Source: Chlorohelix sp037138995 (GTDB taxonomy: Bacteria; Chloroflexota; Chloroflexia; Chloroheliales; Chloroheliaceae). From it: 64,000 nucleotides of DNA. The position numbers and the translations under genes were made by a program. The DNA lies in NCBI RefSeq assembly GCF_037138995.1, contig NZ_JBAXHI010000006.1, positions 100,765 to 164,764 of the forward strand, in the 5' to 3' direction. Below, piece by piece: positions 43,851-52,518 of the stretch (its first letter is position 1; every line of letters starts with the position of its first letter). A model generated the notes under the pieces. It saw only the letters and a list, made by a program, of their open reading frames with translations, was not told the DNA's origin and searched no databases.

Positions 43851-44741
43851 CTAAAGGGTGCGTGATTGGGTACGCTTGAGATATTCCTCTTCGCTATACC
43901 CGATAATATATTTCTGGAGATATTCTTCAAAGCCTTCGTTAGTAGCCGCCATCTGCAAATAGAGCTTCAGATGTTCTTCATCGTAGTGATAGACCCGGTG
44001 GCAACTGGTGGGATGACAACCAAAACGCGCCTCCACCACCGCTGAAACTTTCATACCCGGAACTGTAACTTGAAGTGGGTTGCGGGTGATTTGCTCGGAG
44101 GGGGCGAGTTGCTCCACTTGTAAAAGTACCGTTTCGGCAGCAAACAGCATTTCGCGATCTATAAAAGGCGCCCCCTTGAGAATCCCGTTTCCGAACTCAT
44201 CCCCCTGCTGCACCGCAATAAAAGCTATTTGTGGCTTGATGGGCGGACAGGCAAAAGCGGGTTGCCCATTAAAGGGGTTGGTAATGGGTCTGTAAAATTC
44301 AGGTGAGAATTTGGAAACATCGCTGAAGGCAAGCACAGGACTCAGCGCGGCAAAGGGTTGCCCGTTTGAAGCGGCTTTAAGTCCCAGAATCAGCGTAAGT
44401 TCGTCAATTTCGTAAACCTTGAGCTTGCCCTCCTGAGCAAAACGCCGGAAAGCGGGTGCTAACCCAAGATGCTCAAAACCCACATAGGAGGTAACAATTT
44501 CTTCCACCAGACCTGCGCCTATCAGCAAATCGGCGTTGATGCAAGCGGCGGGACTGGTAATGAGTCGTTTAATTCGCTTTTTCTGGCGAACCGCCTCACG
44601 TATCAACGCCATCGGGTTGTTGTGCATATGCATGCCGCCTATCGCAAGGCTCTCCACCTCGTCCGGTAGGTAGCGACTGACGGCTTCTGCCAGTTCCAGC
44701 TTTTTGGAAGCGCGGGCAGCTTTAGGGGTGTTCTCTGTCAT
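43851..44741 (-). CDS. CoA-transferase alpha subunit (GctA/IpdA type)
   Basis: A 296-residue family I CoA-transferase alpha subunit: LAIGGMHMHNNPMALIREAVRQ (near GG...NNP of GctA), ITSPAACINADLLIGAGLVEEIVTSYVGFE, and YEIDELTLILGLKAASNGQPF. Works as a heteromer with the beta subunit next door. Its ATG shares four bases (ATGA) with the stop of the Nudix gene, so translation is coupled. The substrate could be glutaconate-like or an acyl-CoA from aromatic/steroid breakdown; no further pathway genes are visible. Confidence 0.85.
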   Translation of the reverse strand: MTENTPKAARASKKLELAEAVSRYLPDEVESLAIGGMHMHNNPMALIREAVRQKKRIKRLITSPAACINADLLIGAGLVEEIVTSYVGFEHLGLAPAFRRFAQEGKLKVYEIDELTLILGLKAASNGQPFAALSPVLAFSDVSKFSPEFYRPITNPFNGQPAFACPPIKPQIAFIAVQQGDEFGNGILKGAPFIDREMLFAAETVLLQVEQLAPSEQITRNPLQVTVPGMKVSAVVEARFGCHPTSCHRVYHYDEEHLKLYLQMAATNEGFEEYLQKYIIGYSEEEYLKRTQSRTL

Positions 44742-45238
44742 AAGGCTTTCTCTTTTAGGGATTCAAGATAACGCCGGGCGCGTAACAATATTATTCTGGC
44801 AGTAGGATACACCGCCAGCGGGATTGCGCCTTCAATATCAATCCAATTGGTATCCACTGTTTCTCCCGGTTGTGGGCGCGGGTTCTGGTCGTAAGGTGTA
44901 GCGCACATCAAGTACCATACTACCAGTTTACGCTTTGGACCTCGCCGTGTATCGGCAATATAGCGGCTCTCGCCCAGTAGTAGCACTATTTCCGCCTCCA
45001 GCCCAACCTCTTCATTTACTTCACGGAGCGCCGCCTGTTCGTGGCTTTCACCCTTTTCCAGATGTCCCTTGGGTAAATCCCACCCGCCATTATCGGTACG
45101 GCGCATCATGGCGATTTGCCAGCGCGAAATGCCATCCCGCTCCAATTGCCGGAATACCACGCCGCCAGCCGATATATCTTCCGCTTCTCCCGGACCATCC
45201 CATTGATTCAGGATTCGTTCTTCATCTACTTTCGCCAT
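44738..45238 (-). CDS. Nudix hydrolase
   Basis: A 166-residue Nudix protein. The box is complete at 58-80: G58, five residues, E64, seven residues, R72-E73, then E76-E77-x-G79, binding the metal for diphosphate cleavage. SAGGVVFRQ at the N-terminus and WDLPKGHLEKGE are typical of the diadenosine-polyphosphate/MutT-like group (Ap4A hydrolase-like). It heads the operon with the CoA-transferase and methylase genes. A CoA-pyrophosphatase role would suit this neighbourhood but the CoA-type signature (LLTKR) is not seen, so this is only a guess. Confidence 0.92.
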   Translation of the reverse strand: MAKVDEERILNQWDGPGEAEDISAGGVVFRQLERDGISRWQIAMMRRTDNGGWDLPKGHLEKGESHEQAALREVNEEVGLEAEIVLLLGESRYIADTRRGPKRKLVVWYLMCATPYDQNPRPQPGETVDTNWIDIEGAIPLAVYPTARIILLRARRYLESLKEKAL

Positions 45239-45422
45239 TTGATTTCAGCTTCAATCTAAAAATAATTTCAGTCAGGCTTATTATATACTGCAAATTGTAA
45301 TCCCCATAAAATATTATGGCAAGCAATCCGGTAACTTACGCAGGGCATTTGCAAAGAGCTACTCCAACGCGGGCGCGTCTTGTTTGGGTAGCGGCGAATC
45401 ATATGATACGCTCTTGATTGAC

Positions 45423-45451
45423 TTGACAGATTTGTGCGCTTATTATAAATT
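45423..45451 (+). promoter_or_regulatory. Promoter of the flavin reductase gene
   Basis: Consensus TTGACA (45423-45428), 17-base spacer, TAAATT (45446-45451). Predicted start near 45458, about 70 bases before ATG at 45530. Confidence 0.6.
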
Positions 45452-45459
45452 GCATAACC

Positions 45460-45477
45460 ACTTACTTTTTGTAAGTA
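45460..45477. promoter_or_regulatory. Operator-like TACT-N7-AGTA at the transcription start
   Basis: ACTTAC (45460-45465), TTTTT, GTAAGT (45471-45476) gives perfect 6-base arms; within it TACT (45463-45466), seven bases, AGTA (45474-45477) matches the consensus known for YodB-type DUF24/HxlR quinone-sensing repressors. The site lies at about +3 to +20. The repressor gene itself is not seen nearby. Confidence 0.5.
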
Positions 45478-45529
45478 CCATTAAAATTCACTCTAATTAA
45501 GAACCTTTTAAGAAAGGATTCCCCTATTA

Positions 45530-46084
45530 ATGTCTGCCCCTATTCATGTGCTGGCGTTTTCTGGCAGCCTTCGCAAAAATTCGTACAACACGGCGTTACT
45601 GCATCTCGCCCGCGAATTAAAGCCGGATGATTTAGAGATTGAGATTTTTGACCTTGCTTCTATCCCGCTTTATAACGGCGACCTTGAGGCTGAAGGTGTA
45701 CCACAGCCTGTTACTGAGTTTAAGGAACGTATCCGCATCGCCGATGCCCTGTTGATAGCTACCCCAGAATATAACTACTCGGTTTCTGGCGTATTAAAAA
45801 ATGCGTTGGATTGGGCATCCCGCCCATACAACGATACGACGTTGAGCGATAAGCCTGTGGGCATCATTGGTGCCGGAGGGATGAAAGGCACGGTACGCGC
45901 TCAAGCGCATTTGCGCTATATCTGTCTTGAATTAGGGCTGCATCCGATGGGCAAGCCTGAAATTATGATAGAGCGCCCGTGGGAAAAATTTGATGCTACC
46001 GGCAAATTGCTGGACGAGAGCATTGCCGATCAGTTCCGCGCCTTTTTGGTCGAGTTTTCCCGCTGGTCTCTCCGTTTTAAATAA
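45530..46084 (+). CDS. NAD(P)H-dependent FMN/quinone reductase
   Basis: A 184-residue flavodoxin-fold reductase of the YieF/ChrR type, which reduces quinones, azo dyes or metal ions by two electrons at once. FMN-binding blocks are clear: AFSGSLRKNSYNTALLHLA (phosphate loop) and ATPEYNYSVSGVLKNALDWASRP. GIIGAGGMKGTVRAQAHLR forms the third loop. ATG at 45530, with AGAAAGGA upstream. The promoter overlaps a candidate quinone-responsive operator, which fits a detoxifying role. Single gene. Confidence 0.92.
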   Translation: MSAPIHVLAFSGSLRKNSYNTALLHLARELKPDDLEIEIFDLASIPLYNGDLEAEGVPQPVTEFKERIRIADALLIATPEYNYSVSGVLKNALDWASRPYNDTTLSDKPVGIIGAGGMKGTVRAQAHLRYICLELGLHPMGKPEIMIERPWEKFDATGKLLDESIADQFRAFLVEFSRWSLRFK

Positions 46085-46100
46085 CCTCGCTTAGAAAAGC

Positions 46101-46131
46101 AAAATAAAAAGGGGCGATATTTACTCGCCCC
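46101..46131 (-). terminator. Terminator of the TPR/Thr-rich protein gene
   Basis: Minus strand: GGGGCGA, seven-base loop, TCGCCCC, then TTTTTATTTT. On the plus strand the T-run is lacking, so it mainly ends the leftward gene, though the same hairpin follows the reductase gene. Confidence 0.75.
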
Positions 46132-46149
46132 CGCCAAGTTTTCAGAATT

Positions 46150-47913
46150 CTAGGAAAGTGAGGATTTGTACGGATAACCTCCTGCTAGAACCTTAGCCCA
46201 TTGAGAGCGGTCAGAGCGCGATTTATCCAGTAATGCTGAGGCTTGCTGCATATAATAATCCTGCCCTGTAACCTTATATCGGTCAATCATATTCAGCATG
46301 TCTGTAATATGGTTGGCATAGTCGCCAGCGATATTACCCAAATCAATTGCTCCATCCGGTGGGTTAGAGTCCTTGAGCTTGCGGGAGAGTTGCCCGGCAA
46401 TTAAAAGATAATAGTTCAACTCTTCATTGTTTGAAGCACTGGTCGTATTCAACTTACCAGATTTGAAAGGATTGAACATCAGCCGTTCAATATTGGTATC
46501 CACGAAGCCAAGCCCCGAAACCACGCTATTGGTATCGCGTACAAAGATTTGTACGGATTCGGGAACTTCCGCTCCAAAGGTAATTACGGCGGAAAGAGTC
46601 GGCACCGCAACCGTAGTGGTAACAGGCGCAGGAGTGGTAGTTACCGCTTTGGTAGTAGTAGTAGTTTGTGCCGCAACCGTAGTAATGACCCGTGAAGTTG
46701 CGGTAGTGTTAGCCCCTGTCGCAGTCGTGGCAGCCTTTGTTGAAGCGGCTGGCGTAGTGGCGGCGGCAGTGGTCAACGCAGCGCCAGTAGTAGTTACTGT
46801 AACTCGCGGAGTGATGGTTGCTGTAGTAGCTATAGTAGTAGTTACAACCGGAGATTGGGTAATGTCCGCTACCGCAGTAGCTGTTTGGTTATCGACACTA
46901 ATTTCTATAGGAGGGGTGTCGCCTTTGCGTAAAAGTAAAGCGGCTGCCGCCACTGTGGCAAAAATCACCAAAAATGCAATCAACAGGTAAATAGGCTTAA
47001 TGCCGCCTTTTTTCTTTTTTGTTTGCACGTTTGCCTGCTTCAAATTTGGGTCTGGGGTAAAGGTATTACGTCCCTGCCCGATTTGTTGAAACGGCGGAGG
47101 TGGCGCAGGGGTACCTCCGGGCATATTTCCAAGTAGCCGAGCGCGTAAATCCGCGTTAGGGTCTAGCACCTGTGGCGGTTTGGCAGCAGCTTCCAATTGA
47201 GCTTGCGCGGCGGCAGGATCAAGTTGGGCAAAAGAAAGCCCTGTGCCACCTGATTGCATCTGGAATGGCGGCGGCAAACCGGGTGCGCTTTGCATGGCTG
47301 TATTCATCGAATAAGGGTCGGGACGCTCAGGCACGCTGCCCAGCTGATTCGCGGGTAAACTAGGAGCCTGATTAGCCCACGCCGGCATTCCAAAGGGCGG
47401 CGGCGGGGTCGGTTCATTACCGGTAAGCGGTGGCGGCGTATTTACATTACCGATGGGTGATAAAGGAGCATTAGAGACGGCAGGCATGCTGCTGGTGGGC
47501 TGTTCTTGGCGTGGCGCAGGAGTAGGCGAAAAAGATGTGTACGGAGAATCGAAACCCATTGAGCCACTGAGCAATTCGCCAGTATTGAGCGGGCGCATAC
47601 TTTGGGTTGAGGAATCGGTTGCATCAAAGTTCAGAGGAGGCATCGAAGAAGACGCGCTCGCAGGTGAACTTATTCCTTGTTCGATAGACTCTAACGCTTG
47701 TTTGGCGCGAGTGTGACCGGGGTCTATCCGCAACGACCGTCTTAAACACTGAGCAGCTTCTTCCTGATTATCAGTGGCGGCGGCAAGCCAAAACCACGCT
47801 TCCGAATTGCGTGAGTCCTGCTTGACCAACTCCATTAACTTTTCTGCGCCTTGCTTTTTGTTGCCGCTACGTACCGCGCTTATTCCTTCTTGCAACAAAT
47901 CACTATGGTTCAT
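46150..47913 (-). CDS. TPR protein with membrane anchor and long Thr/Ala linker
   Basis: A 587-residue protein. N-terminal TPR units (residues 5-78, with AWFWLAAATDNQEEAAQCLRRSLRIDPGH), a long Pro/Ser/Gly-rich disordered part with repeated PPPF/PPP motifs (85-290), a basic patch KKKKGG, one membrane helix (306-328), a Thr/Ala/Val-rich linker (343-440) and a helical C-terminal domain. By charge the TPR part faces the cytoplasm. The plan matches the protein at 12498-13928. Function unknown; a scaffold linking cytoplasmic partners to the cell surface is possible. A good promoter lies upstream. Confidence 0.75.
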   Translation of the reverse strand: MNHSDLLQEGISAVRSGNKKQGAEKLMELVKQDSRNSEAWFWLAAATDNQEEAAQCLRRSLRIDPGHTRAKQALESIEQGISSPASASSSMPPLNFDATDSSTQSMRPLNTGELLSGSMGFDSPYTSFSPTPAPRQEQPTSSMPAVSNAPLSPIGNVNTPPPLTGNEPTPPPPFGMPAWANQAPSLPANQLGSVPERPDPYSMNTAMQSAPGLPPPFQMQSGGTGLSFAQLDPAAAQAQLEAAAKPPQVLDPNADLRARLLGNMPGGTPAPPPPFQQIGQGRNTFTPDPNLKQANVQTKKKKGGIKPIYLLIAFLVIFATVAAAALLLRKGDTPPIEISVDNQTATAVADITQSPVVTTTIATTATITPRVTVTTTGAALTTAAATTPAASTKAATTATGANTTATSRVITTVAAQTTTTTKAVTTTPAPVTTTVAVPTLSAVITFGAEVPESVQIFVRDTNSVVSGLGFVDTNIERLMFNPFKSGKLNTTSASNNEELNYYLLIAGQLSRKLKDSNPPDGAIDLGNIAGDYANHITDMLNMIDRYKVTGQDYYMQQASALLDKSRSDRSQWAKVLAGGYPYKSSLS

Positions 47914-48003
47914 AGCTGTTGCGCCCCTTTACTCCCGCTTAATCTGCCTATTATTCCCCACATTAATAGATATTTGGATATAGAGTTATGTTTACTCCAG
48001 CGT

Positions 48004-48032
48004 ATTATAACGACATATTAGCGTAAAATCAA
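48004..48032 (-). promoter_or_regulatory. Promoter of the TPR/Thr-rich protein gene
   Basis: Minus-strand TTGATT (48027-48032), 17-base spacer, perfect TATAAT (48004-48009), with the start site about 84 bases before the ATG at 47913. Confidence 0.6.
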
Positions 48033-48070
48033 TAGTTATGTTGACTTGATTGTAGCAAAGCGGGCAACAA

Positions 48071-48104
48071 TAAAAATCCTCTTGCCAATATACAGCAAGA
48101 GGAT
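48071..48104 (-). terminator. Terminator of the GH44 gene
   Basis: Perfect 10-bp stem ATCCTCTTGC/GCAAGAGGAT with a nine-base loop, followed on the minus strand by TTTTTATTG. Sixteen bases past the stop. Confidence 0.9.
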
Positions 48105-48120
48105 GAAAGAACTGTTAATT

Positions 48121-49917
48121 TTAAGGTTTCAGGTCAATTAGGACGGCGGAATAACCGGGAAGTGTTACCGGGAAGGTGTCCCCGCTAATTTTAAGTGGGG
48201 TTTGTTTAACGAGACGATTGTTGGTATTGGCGCTTAACTCGTAAACATCAGCATTTTGCTCTGCTACGGCTTTGGCAAGTTGCACATTTACCGTAACGTT
48301 ACGTCCGAGCTTGTTGTTTACCAACATAATCTGCATATTCCCGGTTGCGCTATTTATCGCCGCATAGCTGGAGACAAACAAAGGGCTACTGCTTTTGGCA
48401 TCCAGCGCTTGGTCGCCGAAGCGAGTACCATTACCGTCAAAATTGGTGTACATCTTGAATGCTTGGAAACCTGCCCCGTTAACGTCAGGATATTGCCAAT
48501 AAGCCGCCATATACAGATTGTAACGTCCGAAGATTCCAAGCGCGTTAGCTATAGCCAGCCCCCCGTTCAGCGTGTGGTCTGCTCCAAAATTCCACTCGTT
48601 AATTGCCAGTTTAGTACCCGGATAATACTGGTTTATCCACTCGTACATCATGGGTATCAAACGGATTCTTTGCGAAATCCACGATTCATCTATGTAATTG
48701 GGGTCATAGAGTGAACGCACTGCATTCAAGCGCAGGTCATTTGCGTTTACGCCTGTGTCGCCTACAAAAACCCCGTTAGCTTGTGGATAATAATGAATGT
48801 CAAGTATATCGAGGGTACGGTAACCGACTTGCTCATCATGCTCACGCACTTTGGAAAGAAACCAAGGCAAGAAAGCCATATCATTATGCGCCTTGCGGTC
48901 GGCAGCGGTACGGAAATTGTCAGTACCCCGGTCAAGCTCCGAATTAAAGTAGTATGACCATCCGCTAGTGGTGGGACCGGTTATCTGGGCGGTTGGGTCA
49001 ACCGCTTTCACTGCGCTAGAATATTCTAGGAATTGGTTCAGAATATCATCATAACCCATCCGGGCGGGATGTACATCGGTATGGGTTGTACTCCACAAGT
49101 CCGGCTCATTATCCATCGCGTAAAACTTTACGCCGCCCTGATCGGCACGCCCGAATTTTTTCACCAATCTTGCAATTAGTTCGTCTTGATAGATAACAGG
49201 GCTATCTGTATTGGGCTGATACACAAAGGGTGCGCCTTTGGTAGCTTTAGAAACTACACTAGTGCGTTGGCGATTGGCTGTTGGGTCGTAACCTATGATT
49301 GATTGGGAGCCGGGTTTATCAGGGGCTGCGCCAAGGTCAGGTACTTGCCAAGAAAAAGACTGAGGCTCGCTGTTTTTGGCAACCCATCCTATTGTAGGAA
49401 TGGTGACAAGCATTGGGGTGTTCTGGTCTTTCGCGCTTTGTGCTGTTTCTTCCAGCACGTTGCGAATTGTATCGGGGTCGGCTGAGATGTTGTAATTGGT
49501 ATTGTGAAAGCCACCATCGCGCCCGGTATTCCAAGCATTGCCTATCACCCAGTTATACCTTGTGGAATGGTTGCCGCCCCAACGAAAAAAGGTAGGGCGT
49601 AATTGCTGGATATACTCGGCGCTTTCGTCTGCACTGGCTAGACCATAGATGTACGGGCTAATTTGGTGTAGAACTTTGGTCTGGTCAATATCAATAGTGA
49701 TTCCGCGATTGGCTGTAGTAGCCGCCGTTGTAGCGCTAGTTGTAACAGTAGGCGTAAATTCAAAAACGATAGGTCCTCGCGTTCCCGGTGGTAAATTAGG
49801 TACGCTATTATCAGCGCAAGCGCCCAAGAGCATTGAACTTAAAATAATTGAGCATAGCGCCAGAGGCAACGAGTATTTAGGACCAACAATACTTTTGCGA
49901 AGCGTCTTTCGCTTCAT
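48121..49917 (-). CDS. GH44-type glycanase lipoprotein
   Basis: A 598-residue predicted lipoprotein (lipobox LGAC at 31-34, Thr/Ala spacer to about 70). The catalytic domain has FRWGGNHSTRYNW (111-123), MDNEPDLWSTTHTDVHP with likely acid/base E271, DIHYYP, and INEWNFG with likely nucleophile E441, all typical of GH44 endoglucanase/xyloglucanase TIM barrels. A C-terminal beta-sandwich completes it. It would cut beta-1,4-glucan-like chains outside the cell. Its ATG overlaps the stop of the GT2 gene by four bases, so degradation and synthesis genes are translationally coupled. Confidence 0.85.
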   Translation of the reverse strand: MKRKTLRKSIVGPKYSLPLALCSIILSSMLLGACADNSVPNLPPGTRGPIVFEFTPTVTTSATTAATTANRGITIDIDQTKVLHQISPYIYGLASADESAEYIQQLRPTFFRWGGNHSTRYNWVIGNAWNTGRDGGFHNTNYNISADPDTIRNVLEETAQSAKDQNTPMLVTIPTIGWVAKNSEPQSFSWQVPDLGAAPDKPGSQSIIGYDPTANRQRTSVVSKATKGAPFVYQPNTDSPVIYQDELIARLVKKFGRADQGGVKFYAMDNEPDLWSTTHTDVHPARMGYDDILNQFLEYSSAVKAVDPTAQITGPTTSGWSYYFNSELDRGTDNFRTAADRKAHNDMAFLPWFLSKVREHDEQVGYRTLDILDIHYYPQANGVFVGDTGVNANDLRLNAVRSLYDPNYIDESWISQRIRLIPMMYEWINQYYPGTKLAINEWNFGADHTLNGGLAIANALGIFGRYNLYMAAYWQYPDVNGAGFQAFKMYTNFDGNGTRFGDQALDAKSSSPLFVSSYAAINSATGNMQIMLVNNKLGRNVTVNVQLAKAVAEQNADVYELSANTNNRLVKQTPLKISGDTFPVTLPGYSAVLIDLKP

Positions 49918-50963
49918 GATTTAACCTCCCTTAGAGCGGATTTAACAGGTTTAGTCTTTCTACTCTTTCTCATTTCTTCGTTTAATCCCTGCCAGTATAG
50001 AATATTGGCAAGACAACTCAGGCTTTTAAAGGCTAACAGCTTAAAGCTCAAAAATTTGAGAGTATATGTCCCTAGCAAGAACACATATCCCGCAATTCCC
50101 TTAACCCAATTATAATTAATAAATAGCGGCACAAGCATGCGGACAATTATATCTCTTTGCAAAAATTCATCCAAAATCGCCTTACTTATCCAAGTATGCC
50201 CCTTCTCCCTATCCATAATTACATCATAACGTCCGTATAAATATTGGGCGCGTTTCCAAGATTCAAAGGTGCGGTAAGCATAATGATAGCCTTTTGCGCT
50301 CGGATTAAAATAAAAATGCACTTGGCACTTTTGCTCAAGGCGGAAAGCAAATTCAATATCTTCTGCCCGTTTTAGTTCTTCATCGAACTCTCCGGTGGCG
50401 AGAAACCAACGTCGCCTGAGCGAACAATTGCCAGTAAAGAACTGGCGTGCAGTAGGCTTGTAACGCCCGTTTTCCATGTCTCGATACTTAAGTTCCAGCG
50501 CGTATTCTTCCCATTGCACCCAGATAGGGCGAACATGGTCATGTGGGGTTGCCATTGGTGCAAGTACCACTGCTTGGTTATCTTCGAGATGCAAACGTAT
50601 ATGCTCAGTTACCAGTTGAGGTGTCGCTACAATATCATCATCTATAAAGAGAATAATTTCGCCGGTAGCAGCACGTACCGCCGTATTGCGAGCCGCTGCG
50701 GGACCCCCCTGCGCCCGTTCTATCAGGGTTATAGGATAGGGTAGCGTGGGTTTTAATGCTTCTACCATTTGCGCCGAACCATCGGAACAGCCATCCAGCA
50801 CCAACACCATATCCAGCAGTTCTGTAGGGTATTTCTGAACTGCTAATGCCTTAAGAGCGCGTTCCAGTTGATTTTTACGATTGTGGCTAGGCATTATAAA
50901 AGTTACGGTAGGTAGTGAAAATTTATCGTCGTTGCGCTCGTTTCCGTTTTCAAATTTATCCAT
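49914..50963 (-). CDS. GT2 glycosyltransferase
   Basis: A 349-residue family 2 glycosyltransferase. GT-A domain: TVTFIMPSHNRKNQLERAL, LVLDGCSDGS, GGPAAARNTAVRAATGEIILFIDDD (metal-binding DDD), and KRAEDIEFAFRLEQ (catalytic base region). Two hydrophobic stretches near the C-terminus (IAGYVFLLGTYTLKFLSFKLLAF) tie it to the membrane. It lies 29 bases after the acyltransferase gene and overlaps the GH44 gene. Sugar donor and acceptor unknown; the setting implies exopolysaccharide assembly. Confidence 0.9.
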   Translation of the reverse strand: MDKFENGNERNDDKFSLPTVTFIMPSHNRKNQLERALKALAVQKYPTELLDMVLVLDGCSDGSAQMVEALKPTLPYPITLIERAQGGPAAARNTAVRAATGEIILFIDDDIVATPQLVTEHIRLHLEDNQAVVLAPMATPHDHVRPIWVQWEEYALELKYRDMENGRYKPTARQFFTGNCSLRRRWFLATGEFDEELKRAEDIEFAFRLEQKCQVHFYFNPSAKGYHYAYRTFESWKRAQYLYGRYDVIMDREKGHTWISKAILDEFLQRDIIVRMLVPLFINYNWVKGIAGYVFLLGTYTLKFLSFKLLAFKSLSCLANILYWQGLNEEMRKSRKTKPVKSALREVKS

Positions 50964-50992
50964 AATTATTATACTTTCAAAGAATAATTTAA

Positions 50993-51586
50993 CTAGAATG
51001 TTTTAATGATTTTAGCCGGAACACCTGCCGCAACGCATCGAGGTGGGATGCTGCGGGTTACAACACTACCCGCGGCAACCACTGAATCTTTCCCGATAGT
51101 TACTCCCTTTAATATAATAACCTTACCGCCAATCCATACGTTATCTTCAAGCACTACTGATTGTGATGGGGTTGGCTTATCTCGATCCAAAATACCATGA
51201 TAATCATTATCAATGATATTACAGTATGTGCCAATCAAGCACTTTTTCCCGATTTTAATTGATTTGCTGCAAGCAATCGAAGTACCATAATTGATATAAG
51301 TGCTTTCTCCGATTTCAAGCCTGCCACCCTTGTTCGACACTATTTCTACCCGCGCAACAATTGAGTCGATAACCACTTTATTGTGGATTATCATTTCGCC
51401 GCCCCACGCTCCGATTCTGGGATTACCTAGCACCTGTACATATTTGCCAAGAAAACTAGCTTTCCTGAGATATATTCTTGCTCTGATTACATTAGAGCCG
51501 ATATTAAAGTAACGCCTCAATTTTGCAAGATGCGCTTGCCATTTCACTTGTTTTATTCCCTCAAGGGTTTTTTCGACTATCGGCAT
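50993..51586 (-). CDS. Hexapeptide-repeat acyltransferase
   Basis: A 197-residue left-handed beta-helix acyltransferase (CatB/WbbJ type). Hexapeptide repeats run from about residue 60 on (IIHNKVVIDSIVARVEIVSN, SIKIGKKCLIGTYCNIID, VWIGGKVIILKGVTIGKDSVVAAGSVV). The end, PPRCVAAGVPAKIIKTF, is characteristic of sugar O-acetyltransferases, and H154-type catalytic His may be in DNDYHGI. It leads the leftward operon with GT2 and GH44, so it probably acetylates the polymer or a precursor. Start ATG at 51586 has AAGGAG upstream. Confidence 0.9.
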   Translation of the reverse strand: MPIVEKTLEGIKQVKWQAHLAKLRRYFNIGSNVIRARIYLRKASFLGKYVQVLGNPRIGAWGGEMIIHNKVVIDSIVARVEIVSNKGGRLEIGESTYINYGTSIACSKSIKIGKKCLIGTYCNIIDNDYHGILDRDKPTPSQSVVLEDNVWIGGKVIILKGVTIGKDSVVAAGSVVTRSIPPRCVAAGVPAKIIKTF

Positions 51587-51798
51587 TTAGTAAGAACTCC
51601 TTTTAATGGTTGCCCGGCGGCATAAGTAATAGCATCCAATGCAACGCTTTGCTTATAGTATAATTGAATGTGCCAATAGTACCGTTTATGCCCGATCAAT
51701 TATATTAATTTCTATCAATATCATTATTCTTAATTAATGCGCTAAAAAATGGGTTAAATCAAAATTCAGCCAAATTACAGAAACGTTAACCTATTAAT

Positions 51799-51831
51799 CA
51801 AAAAAGAGCAACCCATGCGGTCACTCTCTTT
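51799..51831 (-). terminator. Terminator of the 51871 gene
   Basis: Minus strand: AAAGAGAGTGACC, loop GCAT, GGGTTGCTCTTT with one bulge, then TTTG. Located 40 bases past the stop. Confidence 0.65.
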
Positions 51832-51870
51832 GTGAATACTTTTAATTTTTCGCTAATTCGCTAAAAGAAA

Positions 51871-52518
51871 TTAGCCGATTTCCAGATAAATGAAATCACG
51901 CAGTAGCCAAGCGGCAAAACCAACCCCCAGTAGTATTATTGTTACAATTCCACCCCATACCAGCAAGCGGGTAAGGATTAGGGTACTGCGCCGCACCTGT
52001 TTCCAGTTTCTTTGCGGAAATACTGCCTCTAGCAAGTTAGGTAGCCACGGGTTCCAGATGCGTTTGAACATGTCATGCGCGTGCAAATAATAGGCGGAGG
52101 CAATGACCAGACCAAAAATGTACAACACTAAGCTGGAAATACCCACCCGCACCAACAATTTTGACAGGGTAGGTTCTGTCAGACCCGGCTTGAAAACGAA
52201 AATAAATCGCATAGTTTGAATAAAAAGCGCTACCATAAATAAGCTGAGGCTGGTTAACATTACTATACGGTAAGCTAGTTGATTAATCTTGCTGCGCCCA
52301 AAAGTCAGAAGGCGACAGATTAAAAACCCAAGCAAGGCTACCAAAAACAGTAGCAATGCCCGGTTCAGCCTTCCTTCAAAAAAGGTGCGGTAAAAAAAGA
52401 AAGCTGATACACCGATAAGCAGCGCATTATTCCAGAGAAAGAGCGCAAACTCTTTCCAGAAAATGCGAGCCTCTTTATCATGTTTGATACCTTTTGTATT
52501 TCCAAAATGTGTTGCCAT
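51871..52518 (-). CDS. Polytopic membrane protein, unknown
   Basis: A 215-residue protein with about five or six hydrophobic helices (for example FALFLWNNALLIGVSAFFFYRTFF, LLLFLVALLGFLICRLL, IVMLTSLSLFMVALFIQ, VGISSLVLYIFGLVIASAYYL, LLVWGGIVTIILLGVGFAAWLL). No charged motif suggests a known transporter. It lies between two parts of the exopolysaccharide locus, facing the same way as the GT2/GH44 genes but with its own terminator. A 14-base palindrome lies 34 bases before its ATG. Role unknown; a part of the polymer export machinery is possible. Confidence 0.65.
   Translation of the reverse strand: MATHFGNTKGIKHDKEARIFWKEFALFLWNNALLIGVSAFFFYRTFFEGRLNRALLLFLVALLGFLICRLLTFGRSKINQLAYRIVMLTSLSLFMVALFIQTMRFIFVFKPGLTEPTLSKLLVRVGISSLVLYIFGLVIASAYYLHAHDMFKRIWNPWLPNLLEAVFPQRNWKQVRRSTLILTRLLVWGGIVTIILLGVGFAAWLLRDFIYLEIG

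Noticed and set aside
46427..46990. 187-codon Val/Ala-rich plus-strand frame
   Set aside because: Antisense to the Thr/Ala-rich linker of the TPR protein; low-complexity codons produce a false open frame.
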